Assembly: GCF_001425005.1 (NCBI RefSeq) | Contig: NZ_LMDB01000033.1 | Coordinates: 187,238-251,237 of the forward strand | DNA: 64,000 nucleotides | Reading direction: 5' to 3' | From: Duganella sp. Root336D2 | GTDB taxonomy: Bacteria; Pseudomonadota; Gammaproteobacteria; Burkholderiales; Burkholderiaceae_D | Shown: positions 41,632 to 50,597 of the stretch, in pieces | Numbering within the stretch: the first letter of the stretch is position 1 | How the letters are laid out: each line of letters begins with the position of its first letter | The notes under the pieces: generated by a model | What the model was told of the DNA's origin: nothing | Databases searched by the model: none | What the model saw: only the letters and a program-made list of their open reading frames with translations | Position numbers and translations under genes: made by a program

Positions 41632-43278
41632 TCAAGAGGCCAGCAGCTCGCGGGCGTGCTTGCGGGTGGTAGCGGTGATTTCAAGCCCCCCCAGCATGCG
41701 CGCTACTTCTTCGATACGCGCTTTCTGGTCCAGTACTTCGATGCGCGAGGCGGTGCGGCCGTTGTCCGATGGGCCTTTAGCAACCTGGAAGTGCTGGTTG
41801 CCCTGGCTGGCGACTTGCGGCAAGTGCGTTACGCACAGGACCTGGCGTTCCTGCCCGAGGCGCTTAAGCAGGCGGCCTACTACTTCAGCGACGCCGCCGC
41901 CGATGCCGCTATCGACTTCGTCGAAGATCAGTGTCGGCACCGTCGTCGCGTGCGAAGTGATCACAGAGATCGCCAGCGAGATACGCGCCAGTTCACCGCC
42001 CGACGCCACTTTCGCCAGCGGGCGCGGCGCCACGCCGGCATGACCGGCAACCAGGAATTCCACCTGCTCCACGCCGTACGCTGTCGGCTCGCACGGACGC
42101 AGCGCGATCTCGAAGCGGCCACCGGACATGCTCAACTCCTGCATGCCCTGCGTAACGGCCAGACCCAGCGATTGTGCGGCCTTCGCTCGCGTCGCCGACA
42201 GGTCCGCAGCCAAAACGAGGTAGGAAGCCTTCAGCTTTTCCTCCTGCTTGCGCAAGCCTTCCAGGTCCGCTGCATCTGCCAACTGCGCCAACTTTTCCGA
42301 CAAGCGCTCATGCTCGTCCGGCAAATCATCAGCCAGCACGCGGAATTTGCGCGAAGCCGAATGCAGCGCCTCCATGCGAGCATCAACCTGGCGCAAGCGC
42401 GCAGGGTCCAGCTCCACGCGGTCCATGTAGGTATTCAGCGCATAAACGGATTCCTGCAACTGGATGCGCGCCGACTCGAGCAGGTCGACCACCGGCTGCA
42501 ATTCGGCATCGACTGACACCAGCTTGCCGAGCCGAGTCGCAATCGTGGTGACTTGCGACAGCACCGGATGATCTTCCGCTTCCGACAGCACGCCCAGCGC
42601 TTCCTGCGCGCCTTCCAGCAGGCTGGCCGCGTGCGACAGGCGCGAATGTTCGTTGCCGATTTCCGCCCACTCGCCTTTTTTCGGCGCCAGCTTGTCCAGC
42701 TCCGTTACCTGCCACTCCAGGCGTTCGCGTTCGAACTGCAGGTTGGCCGCGTTGGCTTCGTATTCTTCCAACTGCTTCGACAAAGCGCGCCAGGCGCGGT
42801 ATGCGGCGGTCACTTCCCGCACATTGGACCCGCCCTGGTTATCCAGCAGCTCGCGCTGCGAGTCGGTTTTCAGCAGCGACTGGTGCGCGTGCTGGCCGTG
42901 GATATCCACCAGCATATCGCCCAGCTCACGCAATTGGCCAGCCGTCGCGGCCACGCCGTTGATGAACGCTTTCGAACGGCCTGCGTTGTCGATCACACGG
43001 CGCAGCAGCGCGCCGCCCTCCTCCACCGCAAACTCGTTCGCCGCCAGCCAGGCCTGCGCCTGTTCGGTCAGCGCGAAATCGGCGGTAATGTCGGCCTTGG
43101 CCGCGCCCTCGCGCACCATGCTGCCATCGCCCCGGCCGCCCAGCGCCAGCGTCAGTGCATCAATCAGGATGGATTTACCGGCACCGGTTTCGCCGGTGAA
43201 GACTGTGAAGCCAGGGGAAAATTCAAGCTCAATCGAATCGACAATAACGAAATCGCGGATGGACAGGGTTCGAAGCAT
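41632..43278 (-). CDS. recN: DNA repair protein RecN
   Basis: An SMC-like ATPase used in double-strand break repair. The 548-residue protein has Walker A GETGAGKSIL at residues 29-38 and two coiled-coil arms around residues 160-370 with an internal break. The ABC signature is in KVASGGELARISLAI, and Walker B is LIFDEVDSGIGG in the C-terminal part. The length is typical. It overlaps the nadK stop by 1 nt, so the two are translationally coupled, a usual pairing in Betaproteobacteria. No LexA box was evident in the overlap. Confidence 0.95.
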   Translation of the reverse strand: MLRTLSIRDFVIVDSIELEFSPGFTVFTGETGAGKSILIDALTLALGGRGDGSMVREGAAKADITADFALTEQAQAWLAANEFAVEEGGALLRRVIDNAGRSKAFINGVAATAGQLRELGDMLVDIHGQHAHQSLLKTDSQRELLDNQGGSNVREVTAAYRAWRALSKQLEEYEANAANLQFERERLEWQVTELDKLAPKKGEWAEIGNEHSRLSHAASLLEGAQEALGVLSEAEDHPVLSQVTTIATRLGKLVSVDAELQPVVDLLESARIQLQESVYALNTYMDRVELDPARLRQVDARMEALHSASRKFRVLADDLPDEHERLSEKLAQLADAADLEGLRKQEEKLKASYLVLAADLSATRAKAAQSLGLAVTQGMQELSMSGGRFEIALRPCEPTAYGVEQVEFLVAGHAGVAPRPLAKVASGGELARISLAISVITSHATTVPTLIFDEVDSGIGGGVAEVVGRLLKRLGQERQVLCVTHLPQVASQGNQHFQVAKGPSDNGRTASRIEVLDQKARIEEVARMLGGLEITATTRKHARELLAS

Positions 43279-44177
43279 CAGATTTTGCCGTCAGTAGAGG
43301 GGTATTCGTTCCAGTGCAGCTTTTCGCGCAAGGTGTTGTAGTAGCTCCAGCCTTCCGGATGCAGGAAGGTGATGGTGTGCGGCGACAGGCGGATATGGAT
43401 CCGGTCACCGTTCGCCAGGCTGGCAAAGGTCTGCATGTCAAAGTTCACGGTAGTGTCTTTGCCGCGCTTGATCTCGATCATGATCTCGCTGGAGTCGGGC
43501 AGCACGATCGGGCGGTTGGACAGCGCGTGCGGTGCGATCGGCACCATCACAATGCCGCCCAGCGTTGGGTGCAGCAGCGGGCCGCCGGCCGACAGCGCAT
43601 ACGCCGTGGAGCCGGTGGGGGTCGAAATGATCAAGCCGTCCGAACGCTGGTTGTACATGAACTGGTGGTCGACGTCGACGCTCAGCTCCACCATGCCGGC
43701 GCCGGCGCCGCGCGATACCACCACGTCGTTGACGGCGGTGCCGAAGAAGATCGCCTTCCCTTCGCGCATGACGCGCCCTTCCAGCAGGGTGCGGCGCTCG
43801 GCCTTGTGGGTGCCGCCGAGGATGCGGCCCAGCACGGGCAACATGTCTTCCTGGCGGATGTCGGTCATGAAGCCCAGGCGGCCCTGGTTGATGCCGATCA
43901 GCGGCGTGTCGTAGGAGGCCAGCTGGCGCGCGATGCCCAGCATGGTGCCGTCGCCGCCCATCACCACCACGGCGTCGGCGCGCTCGCCGATGCCCTGCAC
44001 GCTCATCGAGGGAATATCCGTGATGGCGAGGTGCTCGGCCGTGTCAGCCTCCAGCACCACGCTGTAACCGCCCTGCTTCAGGAAGTCCAACACATCGCGC
44101 ACCGGCTCTTCGATGCCGGTGGTATTCGGGCGGACAACCAGGGCAATCGTGTTGTACATCGGATGCGTAGCGGACAT
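43278..44177 (-). CDS. nadK: NAD kinase
   Basis: Phosphorylates NAD to NADP. The 299-residue protein has the GGDG active-site motif (VVMGGDGTMLGIAR, residues 74-77), GINQGRLGFMTDI, and the conserved ISTPTGSTAYALSAGGPLL with the substrate-binding residues. It ends in VNFDMQTFASLANGDRIHI and a short tail. I start at the ATG at 44177 (ATHPMYNTIALVV); an ATG six codons later is possible, and a much longer frame upstream is not part of the family. It is coupled to recN. In relatives hrcA often lies next to nadK, but it is absent here. Confidence 0.93.
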   Translation of the reverse strand: MSATHPMYNTIALVVRPNTTGIEEPVRDVLDFLKQGGYSVVLEADTAEHLAITDIPSMSVQGIGERADAVVVMGGDGTMLGIARQLASYDTPLIGINQGRLGFMTDIRQEDMLPVLGRILGGTHKAERRTLLEGRVMREGKAIFFGTAVNDVVVSRGAGAGMVELSVDVDHQFMYNQRSDGLIISTPTGSTAYALSAGGPLLHPTLGGIVMVPIAPHALSNRPIVLPDSSEIMIEIKRGKDTTVNFDMQTFASLANGDRIHIRLSPHTITFLHPEGWSYYNTLREKLHWNEYPSTDGKI

Positions 44178-44316
44178 ATCAATCTCGGTCAAAATATGGG
44201 GGTGGCAACACGCAGCAGAGTAACCCATAATGCTTGCTCATGCCATGCATTGCGACGCTGGCCGATACGCCGATAAACACTGTATATTTGCACAGTATAT
44301 AACAAGGGAGACTGGA

Positions 44317-44694
44317 ATGGCAAAAGCATTGGGCATTGGCGGGATTTTCTTCAAGTCCAAGGACCCGGTGGCGCTGATGGCCTGGTACCAGGCCTGCCTC
44401 GGTCTGCCGGACGAGGCCAAGGAATATGCCTCCTTCGCTCCCGCCACCATGCCGGCGAATGGCGCCACGCTGTTCAGTCCTTTCAAGAGCACGACTTCCT
44501 ACTTCGCCCCGTCCAAGCGCGAGTTCATGATCAATTTCATCGTGGATGACCTGGATGGCGCGCTGAAACAGGTGGCCGATGGCGGCGGCACGCTGGTGGG
44601 CGATGTCCAGTCCTTCGACTATGGCCGCTTTGGCTGGTTTACCGATCCGGACGGGAATAAGGTCGAACTGTGGCAGCCGACTGCTGCCGAGTGA
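44317..44694 (+). CDS. VOC (glyoxalase/bleomycin resistance) family protein
   Basis: A 125-residue vicinal-oxygen-chelate protein, one beta-alpha-beta-beta-beta module pair. It begins GIGGIFFKSKDPVALMAWYQ, has MINFIVDDLDGALKQVADGG in the second half, and ends WFTDPDGNKVELWQP with the usual metal-ligand Glu. Enzymes of this superfamily are glyoxalases, dioxygenases or resistance proteins; the substrate is unknown. The ATG at 44317 has AAGGGAG upstream. A palindromic A/T-rich stretch (TGTATATTTGCACAGTATATAAC) precedes it and may hold the promoter. It is divergent from nadK. Confidence 0.8.
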   Translation: MAKALGIGGIFFKSKDPVALMAWYQACLGLPDEAKEYASFAPATMPANGATLFSPFKSTTSYFAPSKREFMINFIVDDLDGALKQVADGGGTLVGDVQSFDYGRFGWFTDPDGNKVELWQPTAAE

Positions 44695-44808
44695 GAACCG
44701 GCTCGGCTAGCTGATCCATCTCAAAGGCAGGCCAGCAGCGGCTTTCCAGGCGGCAAGGTTGAGGTAGAATTCAAGCTGTTGAGAGATTCACTCCCCTTCT
44801 TGCCCGCC

Positions 44809-45243
44809 ATGGATTCCGTATCAGAAGCCCAGTTTGAACTTGAGCAGTTGCGCCTGCAAGCCAAGCGGCAATTGCTTGGGACGGTGGCGCTGGGCGTCAT
44901 GGCTGGTCTGCTGGCATTTGTCGGCCAGAGCGCCCTGGGGCAGGCGCGCCCCCTGCTGGAAGGCTCGTTCGGGTCTTGGCAATCTTTCTACACTTTCGTG
45001 CTGTGGGCACTGGCCATTGCGTGGCTGGTGGCACTGGCCCAGCAGGGCATCCACTTCCAGGACATCAGCGAGCGCTTCGAATCGCAGCGCCGCCTCGACA
45101 CCGTCTACGCCGAACGCGCCGCCAAGGCGCAAGCCGCCGAAGAAGGCCGCCAGCGCCAGCGCGCCGAAACCGAGGCTCGTCAGACCGCAGAACGCACCAG
45201 GCGCGCCAACAAGAAGGTCCGCAGCAGCAAATTCGACTATTAA
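44809..45243 (+). CDS. Membrane protein with a C-terminal coiled coil (144 aa)
   Basis: A hypothetical protein: an N-terminal helix (VSEAQFELEQLRLQAKRQLL), two membrane segments at about 23-40 and 68-88 (LLGTVALGVMAGLLAFVGQS and FYTFVLWALAIAWLVALAQ), and a strongly charged coiled coil rich in Ala/Glu/Arg to the C terminus (RAAKAQAAEEGRQRQRAETE). The basic end KKVRSSKFDY faces the cytoplasm. I prefer the ATG at 44809; a TTG ten codons earlier is weaker. The function is unknown, and no neighbour gives a hint. Confidence 0.6.
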   Translation: MDSVSEAQFELEQLRLQAKRQLLGTVALGVMAGLLAFVGQSALGQARPLLEGSFGSWQSFYTFVLWALAIAWLVALAQQGIHFQDISERFESQRRLDTVYAERAAKAQAAEEGRQRQRAETEARQTAERTRRANKKVRSSKFDY

Positions 45244-45316
45244 TCGTGGGGTGTTTTCAGTTTCCCTCTTGCTCGCAAGCTGTTAATCTTAGCTTTTTGA
45301 TAGCAAGGAGATTGGT

Positions 45317-45565
45317 GTGCTTATCCTGTTTGCAGCATTGATGACGGGGTTTGCCATCGGCAAGTTCATGCCGGACGGACGCGGCGCGTATCGCATCTGC
45401 ATTCCTGCCAGTATCGTCGCCTACGGGCTGATTAAAACGCTGGTCGCCGGCTTCCCGGATATGGCAATGCTCATCGCTGTCGGTGTACTCCAATCGCCGT
45501 TGCTGATGTTGGGCGTATTCCTTGCCCGCCGCAATACCAGGCGCAACACATTCGAAGCCGATTGA
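45317..45565 (+). CDS. Small membrane protein (82 aa)
   Basis: An 82-residue protein with two to three membrane helices (LILFAALMTGFAIGKFMP, IPASIVAYGLIKTLVAGF, MLIAVGVLQSPLLMLGVFLA) and a basic tail, ARRNTRRNTFEAD. It starts with GTG, supported by AAGGAG 7 nt upstream. Its stop codon overlaps the TTG start of the next gene by 3 nt, so the two are coupled. The family is not recognised. Confidence 0.6.
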   Translation: MLILFAALMTGFAIGKFMPDGRGAYRICIPASIVAYGLIKTLVAGFPDMAMLIAVGVLQSPLLMLGVFLARRNTRRNTFEAD

Positions 45566-46254
45566 GCGCCGCGAAAGCCTTACATCCAGTTCTGGTCCTA
45601 CTGCCCGGAATGGATGGAACAGGCGAGCTGTTTGACCCATTCATCGCCGCGCTCGGCGACCAATTTGAGGTGCGCGTGGTGCGCTACCCAGGCGATCACC
45701 GCGGCGGCTATGCGGAACTCGAGGCGTTTGCCAGGGCGGCAATTCCACCGGAGCGGCCATACGTCCTGCTGGGCGAATCGTTCTCGGGGCCGATTGCCAT
45801 TTCCCTGGCGGCGGCGGCACCTGGGCAATTGCGCGCGCTGGTGTTGTGCTGCACATTTGCGCGAAACCCAAGGCCAGGATTGGCGGCCCTGGCGCCCTTG
45901 GTCGGCGCGGTACCGTTCAAAGCATTGCCGGCCGCTTGGCTCGTGGCGGCCCCAATACGCGCGGCCTTCAGGCAGGCACTTGGCCAGCTCACGACGCCGG
46001 CACTGCATGCTCGGATGCGCGCGGTACTTGCCGTCGACGTCTGCGACCGGCTGGCGGCCTGCGATGTGCCGATACTGTATTTGCGTGCGACACGCGACCG
46101 CCTGGTGCCGCGCGCGGCGGCAGCGCTGGTCGCGCAGCTCAAGCCAGCCACCACGGTGATCGACTTCGATGCGCCGCACTTCCTGCTGCAAACCGCGCCC
46201 GAACAGGCCGCGCACGAAGTCGCGGCCTTCGTGCGGCTTAATGGGCGGAGATAA
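45562..46254 (+). CDS. Alpha/beta hydrolase
   Basis: A 230-residue alpha/beta hydrolase. The oxyanion motif is LVLLPGMDGTGELFDPFI, the nucleophile elbow is LLGESFSGPIAI, and the acidic residue is in RATRDRLVPRAA. The His is in FDAPHFLLQTAPEQA near the end. It starts with TTG overlapping the stop of the small membrane protein (TTGA), so translation is probably coupled. The fold suggests an esterase or thioesterase; the substrate is unknown. The gene end overlaps the convergent DUF3667 gene by 17 nt. Confidence 0.75.
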   Translation: MSAAKALHPVLVLLPGMDGTGELFDPFIAALGDQFEVRVVRYPGDHRGGYAELEAFARAAIPPERPYVLLGESFSGPIAISLAAAAPGQLRALVLCCTFARNPRPGLAALAPLVGAVPFKALPAAWLVAAPIRAAFRQALGQLTTPALHARMRAVLAVDVCDRLAACDVPILYLRATRDRLVPRAAAALVAQLKPATTVIDFDAPHFLLQTAPEQAAHEVAAFVRLNGRR

Positions 46255-47095
46255 TCCCCAGCCCCATCACGCCCAGGATGGCGATGGCCAGCGAAATCCC
46301 ATGCAGCACGCTAAGCAGGACCCAGCGCCAGAATGTCCCCCACCTGCCCTTCCGGTAGACACGCTGCATGGCCCACGGCAGGTAGCCGGCCACCCAGCAG
46401 AACGCCAGGAACTTCAGGAAGCCGTCGGGCAGGAAGATGAACACAGCGAGCATCACGAAGGCGAATGCGTTGGTGTGCAGCGCGAACAGCATATGCTCGC
46501 CGTACTTCTTGCCGCTACCGAGGTAGAGCAGCTTGAGCCACAAGGCGAAAATCGGCATCAGCAGGAAGATTGCGTACGGCGCGTATTTGTAGAAGCCCGC
46601 CTGCATGGCCGCGCTCTTCTGCCGGTCATCCATGTTGTTGAAGCGCTCGATGGCGTGGGAGATGCCGGGCGTCTCCTTCTCCAGCACCAGCTGCAGCCTT
46701 TCGTTAACGATCGCGGGCTGCTCTTTCGCCGCCACCACCTGCTGCGTCGCCCCCGGCGGCAAAGGGCGCGGATCGACCGTGGCAACGTCCGCATCGCTGA
46801 ATTTCAGGATGGCGAAGAAAAGGATGCTGAGCGACAGGTACAGCCGCAGCGGCTCGACGTAGCGCTTGCGCCGGCCCGCCAGGTATTCGGCGGTCAGCAG
46901 GCCGGGACGGAACAGCAAACGCGTAATGGTGCCCCACAAGCGCCCTTCCAGCGCAACGTAGTGGCCAATGAATTCGTGCATGAATTCACTGAAGCTGGGT
47001 GCATGCAGGTGGCTCTCCTGTCCGCACATATGGCAGAAATTCCCGGAGGTGGTGGCGCCGCAGTTGCGGCAAGTGTTGTCGGTGGCGATATCCAT
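46238..47095 (-). CDS. DUF3667 family membrane protein
   Basis: A 285-residue protein with an N-terminal zinc ribbon (CxxC...CxxC at residues 9, 12, 21 and 24: CRNCGATTSGNFCHMCGQ). An FMHEFIGHYVALEGRLWGTI stretch follows, and then four to five membrane helices from about residue 85. The motif GLLTAEYLAGRRKRYVEPLR is the signature of DUF3667 proteins. Their role is unknown; they often occur near transport or stress genes. It is convergent with the hydrolase gene, with a 17-bp overlap. Confidence 0.8.
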   Translation of the reverse strand: MDIATDNTCRNCGATTSGNFCHMCGQESHLHAPSFSEFMHEFIGHYVALEGRLWGTITRLLFRPGLLTAEYLAGRRKRYVEPLRLYLSLSILFFAILKFSDADVATVDPRPLPPGATQQVVAAKEQPAIVNERLQLVLEKETPGISHAIERFNNMDDRQKSAAMQAGFYKYAPYAIFLLMPIFALWLKLLYLGSGKKYGEHMLFALHTNAFAFVMLAVFIFLPDGFLKFLAFCWVAGYLPWAMQRVYRKGRWGTFWRWVLLSVLHGISLAIAILGVMGLGIISAH

Positions 47096-47184
47096 ATTGC
47101 AATGCTACCGGCGTAATTGCTTCTGTTCAAGCTGGCGACCGCCGCCGCGTGGCTTCGCTACCATGAATTGAGGAGGATGACCGC

Positions 47185-47445
47185 ATGGAACCGAACAGCA
47201 AGGACCGCAAGGTCAATACGCAGGCGCCCGTGGAGCGCAGCGGCGGCAAGCGCCTGCCGCACGAGCGCGACGAGTCGCCGCAGGGCGCGAGCCAGCAAAA
47301 GACACGCAGCGTGATCCGCCAGGCAGCGGAAGACGTCGAACAAGGCCTGGTCGACACCGACTTGCACGGCAAGCCGGGGCTGCAAAAGCCGCAGGCGGGC
47401 AGCGCGTCGAAGGCCAATCCCCTGCCCGGCACCAAACGCGATTGA
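47185..47445 (+). CDS. Small hydrophilic protein (86 aa)
   Basis: An 86-residue, highly charged, probably unstructured protein: KDRKVNTQAPVERSGGKRL, PHERDESPQGASQQKTRSVI, and a QAAEDVEQGLVDTDLHGKPG segment. This composition recalls stress-related, intrinsically disordered proteins found in soil Betaproteobacteria, but no family is assigned. It ends 8 bp before the start of the sugar dehydrogenase gene on the same strand. Confidence 0.6.
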   Translation: MEPNSKDRKVNTQAPVERSGGKRLPHERDESPQGASQQKTRSVIRQAAEDVEQGLVDTDLHGKPGLQKPQAGSASKANPLPGTKRD

Positions 47446-47453
47446 GGCCCGCC

Positions 47454-48767
47454 ATGCGAACCGCGATTCTATCCGTGCTGGCCTGCGCAGCCGCCGCCGC
47501 ATTGGCGCAAGATGCCGTGGCGCAGAGCTATCCGCCAAGCTGGGGACCCAACCCCAGCCTGCCCGAGCCAAACAAGAAACTGATCCCGACCGTCAACGTA
47601 GCCCCGGTCGAACGCTGGAAGGGCGACGACAAGCCGCTGCCTGCGGCCGGCTTCACCGTCAGCGCCTATGCGCGCGACCTCGACCACCCGCGCTGGCTGT
47701 ACGTGCTGCCCAATGGCGACGTGCTGGTCGCTGAAACCGCGGCGCCGCCCAAGCCGGAAGACGGCAAGGGCATCAAGGGCGCGATCATGAAGCACGAGAT
47801 GAAGAAAGCCGGCTCGGTGACGCCATCCGCCAACCGGATTACGCTGCTGCGCGATATCGACGAGCGCGGCGTGGCGAAAACGCGCGGCACCTTCATCAAG
47901 GACCTCAATTCGCCCTTCGGCATGGTGCTGGTCGATAAAGACCTGTACGTCGCCAATACCGATGCCGTGGTGCGCTTCCCCTACACCGAGGGCGCGACGT
48001 CGATCGGCGCCGCCGGCATCAAGATCCTGGACCTGCCGGCCGGCCCGCTCAACCACCATTGGACCAAGAACATCACGGCCAGCCCGGACGGGCGCTTCCT
48101 GTACGTCACCGTGGGCTCGAACAGCAACGTCGCCGAGAACGGCATGGACAAGGAAGAAGGCCGCGCCGCCATCTGGGAATACGAGCGCGCCACCGGCAAA
48201 TCGCGCCTGTTCGCCACCGGCCTGCGCAATGCCAACGGCATGGCCTGGGAACCCAAGTCCAAGGCGCTGTGGACCGTGGTGAACGAACGCGACGAACTGG
48301 GTGAAGACCTGGTGCCGGACTACCTGACCTCAGTCAAGGACGGCGCGTTCTACGGCTGGCCTTACAGCTACTACGGCCAGCGCGTCGACAGCCGCGTCAA
48401 GCCGCCGCGCCCGGACCTGGTGGCGAAAGCGGTGATGCCCGATTACGCGCTGGGTGGCCACACCGCCTCCCTCGGGCTTACCTTCTACGATGCGAAGCTG
48501 TTCCCGGCAAGCTGGCAAGGCGGCGCCTTCATCGGCCAGCACGGCTCGTGGAACCGCAAGGAATACAGCGGCTACAAGGTCGCCTTCGTGCCGTTTGCGG
48601 AAGGGCGCCCTGCCGGGCCGCCGGTGGATTTCCTGTCCGGCTTCCTGACGCGCGAGGGCAAGGCCAAAGGCCGGCCGGTTGGCGTGGCGGTGGACAAGGC
48701 CGGCGCGCTGCTGGTGGCGGATGACGTGGGCAATGTGGTGTGGCGCGTGTCGCCGGCGAGCCACTGA
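47454..48767 (+). CDS. PQQ-dependent sugar dehydrogenase (sorbosone dehydrogenase-like)
   Basis: A 437-residue periplasmic beta-propeller protein of the glucose/sorbosone dehydrogenase family. A signal peptide covers residues 1-24 (RTAILSVLACAAAAALAQD). Propeller blades with YARDLDHPRWLYVLPNGDV, NSPFGMVLVDKDLYVANTD and ARGLRNANG-type motifs follow, including the calcium/PQQ-region stretch LRNANGMAWEPKSKALWTVV. It probably oxidises a sugar or aldose with PQQ; the substrate is not known. I start at the ATG at 47454, which gives the signal peptide. PQQ biosynthesis genes are not in this window. Confidence 0.8.
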   Translation: MRTAILSVLACAAAAALAQDAVAQSYPPSWGPNPSLPEPNKKLIPTVNVAPVERWKGDDKPLPAAGFTVSAYARDLDHPRWLYVLPNGDVLVAETAAPPKPEDGKGIKGAIMKHEMKKAGSVTPSANRITLLRDIDERGVAKTRGTFIKDLNSPFGMVLVDKDLYVANTDAVVRFPYTEGATSIGAAGIKILDLPAGPLNHHWTKNITASPDGRFLYVTVGSNSNVAENGMDKEEGRAAIWEYERATGKSRLFATGLRNANGMAWEPKSKALWTVVNERDELGEDLVPDYLTSVKDGAFYGWPYSYYGQRVDSRVKPPRPDLVAKAVMPDYALGGHTASLGLTFYDAKLFPASWQGGAFIGQHGSWNRKEYSGYKVAFVPFAEGRPAGPPVDFLSGFLTREGKAKGRPVGVAVDKAGALLVADDVGNVVWRVSPASH

Positions 48768-48788
48768 GAAAACCCCTACAATGTAGCC

Positions 48789-49199
48789 ATGCGAATCCTA
48801 CACACGATGCTGCGGGTTGGTGACCTGCAGCGATCCATCGACTTCTACACCAAGGTGCTGGGCATGCAACTTCTGCGCACCAGCGACAATCCCGAATACA
48901 AGTACACGCTGGCCTTCCTCGGCTACGGGCACAACCCGGAACATGCGGAGCTGGAGCTGACGTACAACTACGGCGTCGAGAAATACGATATGGGCAATGC
49001 CTACGGCCATATCGCGATTTCGGCCACCGACATCGTGTCGGCCTGCGCGGCCGTGCGCAGCAACGGCGGTAACGTCACGCGCGAACCGGGCCCGGTCAAA
49101 GGCGGCAGCACCGTGATTGCTTTTGTGACCGACCCGGACGGGTACAAGATCGAACTGATCGAACGCAGCTTCGACGGCCAGGGAGCCGGCCTGCGTTGA
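48789..49199 (+). CDS. gloA: Lactoylglutathione lyase (glyoxalase I)
   Basis: Converts the hemithioacetal of methylglyoxal and glutathione to S-lactoylglutathione. The 136-residue protein matches E. coli GloA. The metal ligands are His5 (RILHTMLRVGDL), Glu in AELELTYNYG, His in AYGHIAIS and Glu in YKIELIERS. A short tail, SFDGQGAGLR, follows. It starts 21 bp after the sugar dehydrogenase gene. A strong hairpin terminator lies just after its stop. Confidence 0.93.
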   Translation: MRILHTMLRVGDLQRSIDFYTKVLGMQLLRTSDNPEYKYTLAFLGYGHNPEHAELELTYNYGVEKYDMGNAYGHIAISATDIVSACAAVRSNGGNVTREPGPVKGGSTVIAFVTDPDGYKIELIERSFDGQGAGLR

Positions 49200-49207
49200 A
49201 GGGACGG

Positions 49208-49241
49208 GCCGCGGCGCCTTGACCGGCGCCGCGGCGGTTTT
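49208..49241 (+). terminator. Intrinsic terminator after gloA
   Basis: A perfect 11-bp stem (GCCGCGGCGCC with GGCGCCGCGGC) with a 6-base loop TTGACC is followed by GGTTTTG on the + strand. It begins 9 bp after the gloA stop and lies in the gap before the convergent tolC gene. The T-run is short, but the stem is very G+C-rich. On the - strand no T-run follows it, so it mainly serves gloA. Confidence 0.75.
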
Positions 49242-49246
49242 GATGC

Positions 49247-50554
49247 TTAGTGTTCCAGCAGGGCGTTGATCGGCTCCAGGTCTTCTTCCTTGAGCGAACC
49301 AGCCGCCGACTTCAGGCGCAGGCCATTCATGATGGTGTCGTAACGCGCCTTCGACAGGTCCTTCTGCGTGGTGTACAGCTGGCGCTGTGCATTCAACACG
49401 TCGATGTTGATACGCACGCCCACCTGGTAACCCAGCTTGTTCGATTCCAGCGCGGACTTGGACGACACTTCCGCCGCTTCCAGCGCCTTGACCTGGGCCA
49501 GGCCGCTGTTTACGCCAAGGAAAGCCTGGCGTGCGGTTTGCGCAGCCTGGCGGCGCGAAACCTCCAGGTCGTTGCGCGCCTTGTCTTCCAGTGCGATCGA
49601 TTCACGCACCTTGCTGGTGACGGCGAAGCCGTTGAAGATTGGTACGTTCCAGGTCAGGCCGATGGCGTTGTTGTTGGCCAGCGCCACGCCGGTCGTCGAA
49701 TTGCGAGTCTTCTGCGCCACCAGGTCCAGCGTCGGCATATGGCCGGCACGCTGCTTGCTGATCTCACGCTTGGCGACTTCCACATTCAGCTTGGCGCCGG
49801 TCACGCCGTAGTTCTGCTCTTCCGCCGCCGACACCCAAGGCTCCAGCGTAGCGGGCTGCGGGCTGGCGATGGCCACGCCGGTGCGCAGCGGTGCCAGTGC
49901 ACCTGGCGCCTGGCCGATGACCTGCTGCAGCGCGGTGCGCTTCACTTCCAGCTCGTTCTGGGCGGCGAATTCCTGCGCCACCACCAGGTCGTACGCCGCT
50001 TGCGCTTCGTGCGTGTCAGTGATGGTCTGGGTGCCCACTTCGAAGTTGCGCTTGGCCGATGCCAGCTGCTCGGTGGTGGCCGCCTTCTGCGCCTGGGTCG
50101 CGGTCAGGTTGTCCTGCGCGGTCAGCACGTCGAAGTATGCCTGCGACACGCGCAGGATCACGTCTTGCTGCGCTTGTGCAAACACGGCTTCGGCGGCCGC
50201 GGCGGACAGCTTGCTCTGCTGGTAGTTCTCCCAGTTGGCCCAGCGGAACAGGGGCTGGGTCAGTTGCAGCTGCATTGTGTGGCTGTAGTTTTCAGTGTCG
50301 CCAGACAGGCCTTTGATGCGGTCAGTCTGGTCACCGTCGTTCTTCATGGCGGTGCCGCTGAGGCCGACGGTTGGAAGCAATAGCGAACGCCCCTGCACCG
50401 TGCGTTCCTGGCCCGCCGCCAGCGCGGCGCGCGCGCTGGCGTAGGTGGCGTCATTGGCGAGCGCCTGTTTGTACACCTGGACCAGGTCGGCCGCCTGTGC
50501 ATTCAGCGAGAACAGGGCGCTGGCTACCAGCACGGCGAGGAGGGGTTTCTGCAT
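49247..50554 (-). CDS. tolC: Outer membrane efflux protein of the TolC family
   Basis: A 435-residue outer membrane channel component for type I secretion or RND/MFS efflux systems. A signal peptide covers residues 1-21 (KPLLAVLVASALFSLNAQA). The mature part begins ADLVQVYKQALANDATYASA, the typical TolC start. It has two coiled-coil halves and ends with VGVRINIDVLNAQRQLYTTQ, the TolC-type repeat. I start at the ATG at 50554: GGAG overlaps the two earlier in-frame ATGs, and spacing favours this one. It is the third gene of a cluster with the methyltransferase and rhodanese genes, an order conserved in Betaproteobacteria. Confidence 0.88.
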   Translation of the reverse strand: MQKPLLAVLVASALFSLNAQAADLVQVYKQALANDATYASARAALAAGQERTVQGRSLLLPTVGLSGTAMKNDGDQTDRIKGLSGDTENYSHTMQLQLTQPLFRWANWENYQQSKLSAAAAEAVFAQAQQDVILRVSQAYFDVLTAQDNLTATQAQKAATTEQLASAKRNFEVGTQTITDTHEAQAAYDLVVAQEFAAQNELEVKRTALQQVIGQAPGALAPLRTGVAIASPQPATLEPWVSAAEEQNYGVTGAKLNVEVAKREISKQRAGHMPTLDLVAQKTRNSTTGVALANNNAIGLTWNVPIFNGFAVTSKVRESIALEDKARNDLEVSRRQAAQTARQAFLGVNSGLAQVKALEAAEVSSKSALESNKLGYQVGVRINIDVLNAQRQLYTTQKDLSKARYDTIMNGLRLKSAAGSLKEEDLEPINALLEH

Positions 50555-50597
50555 TTGCATCTCCGTTGGAGTCGTCAAAAAGGATTAGTTTTCGTGC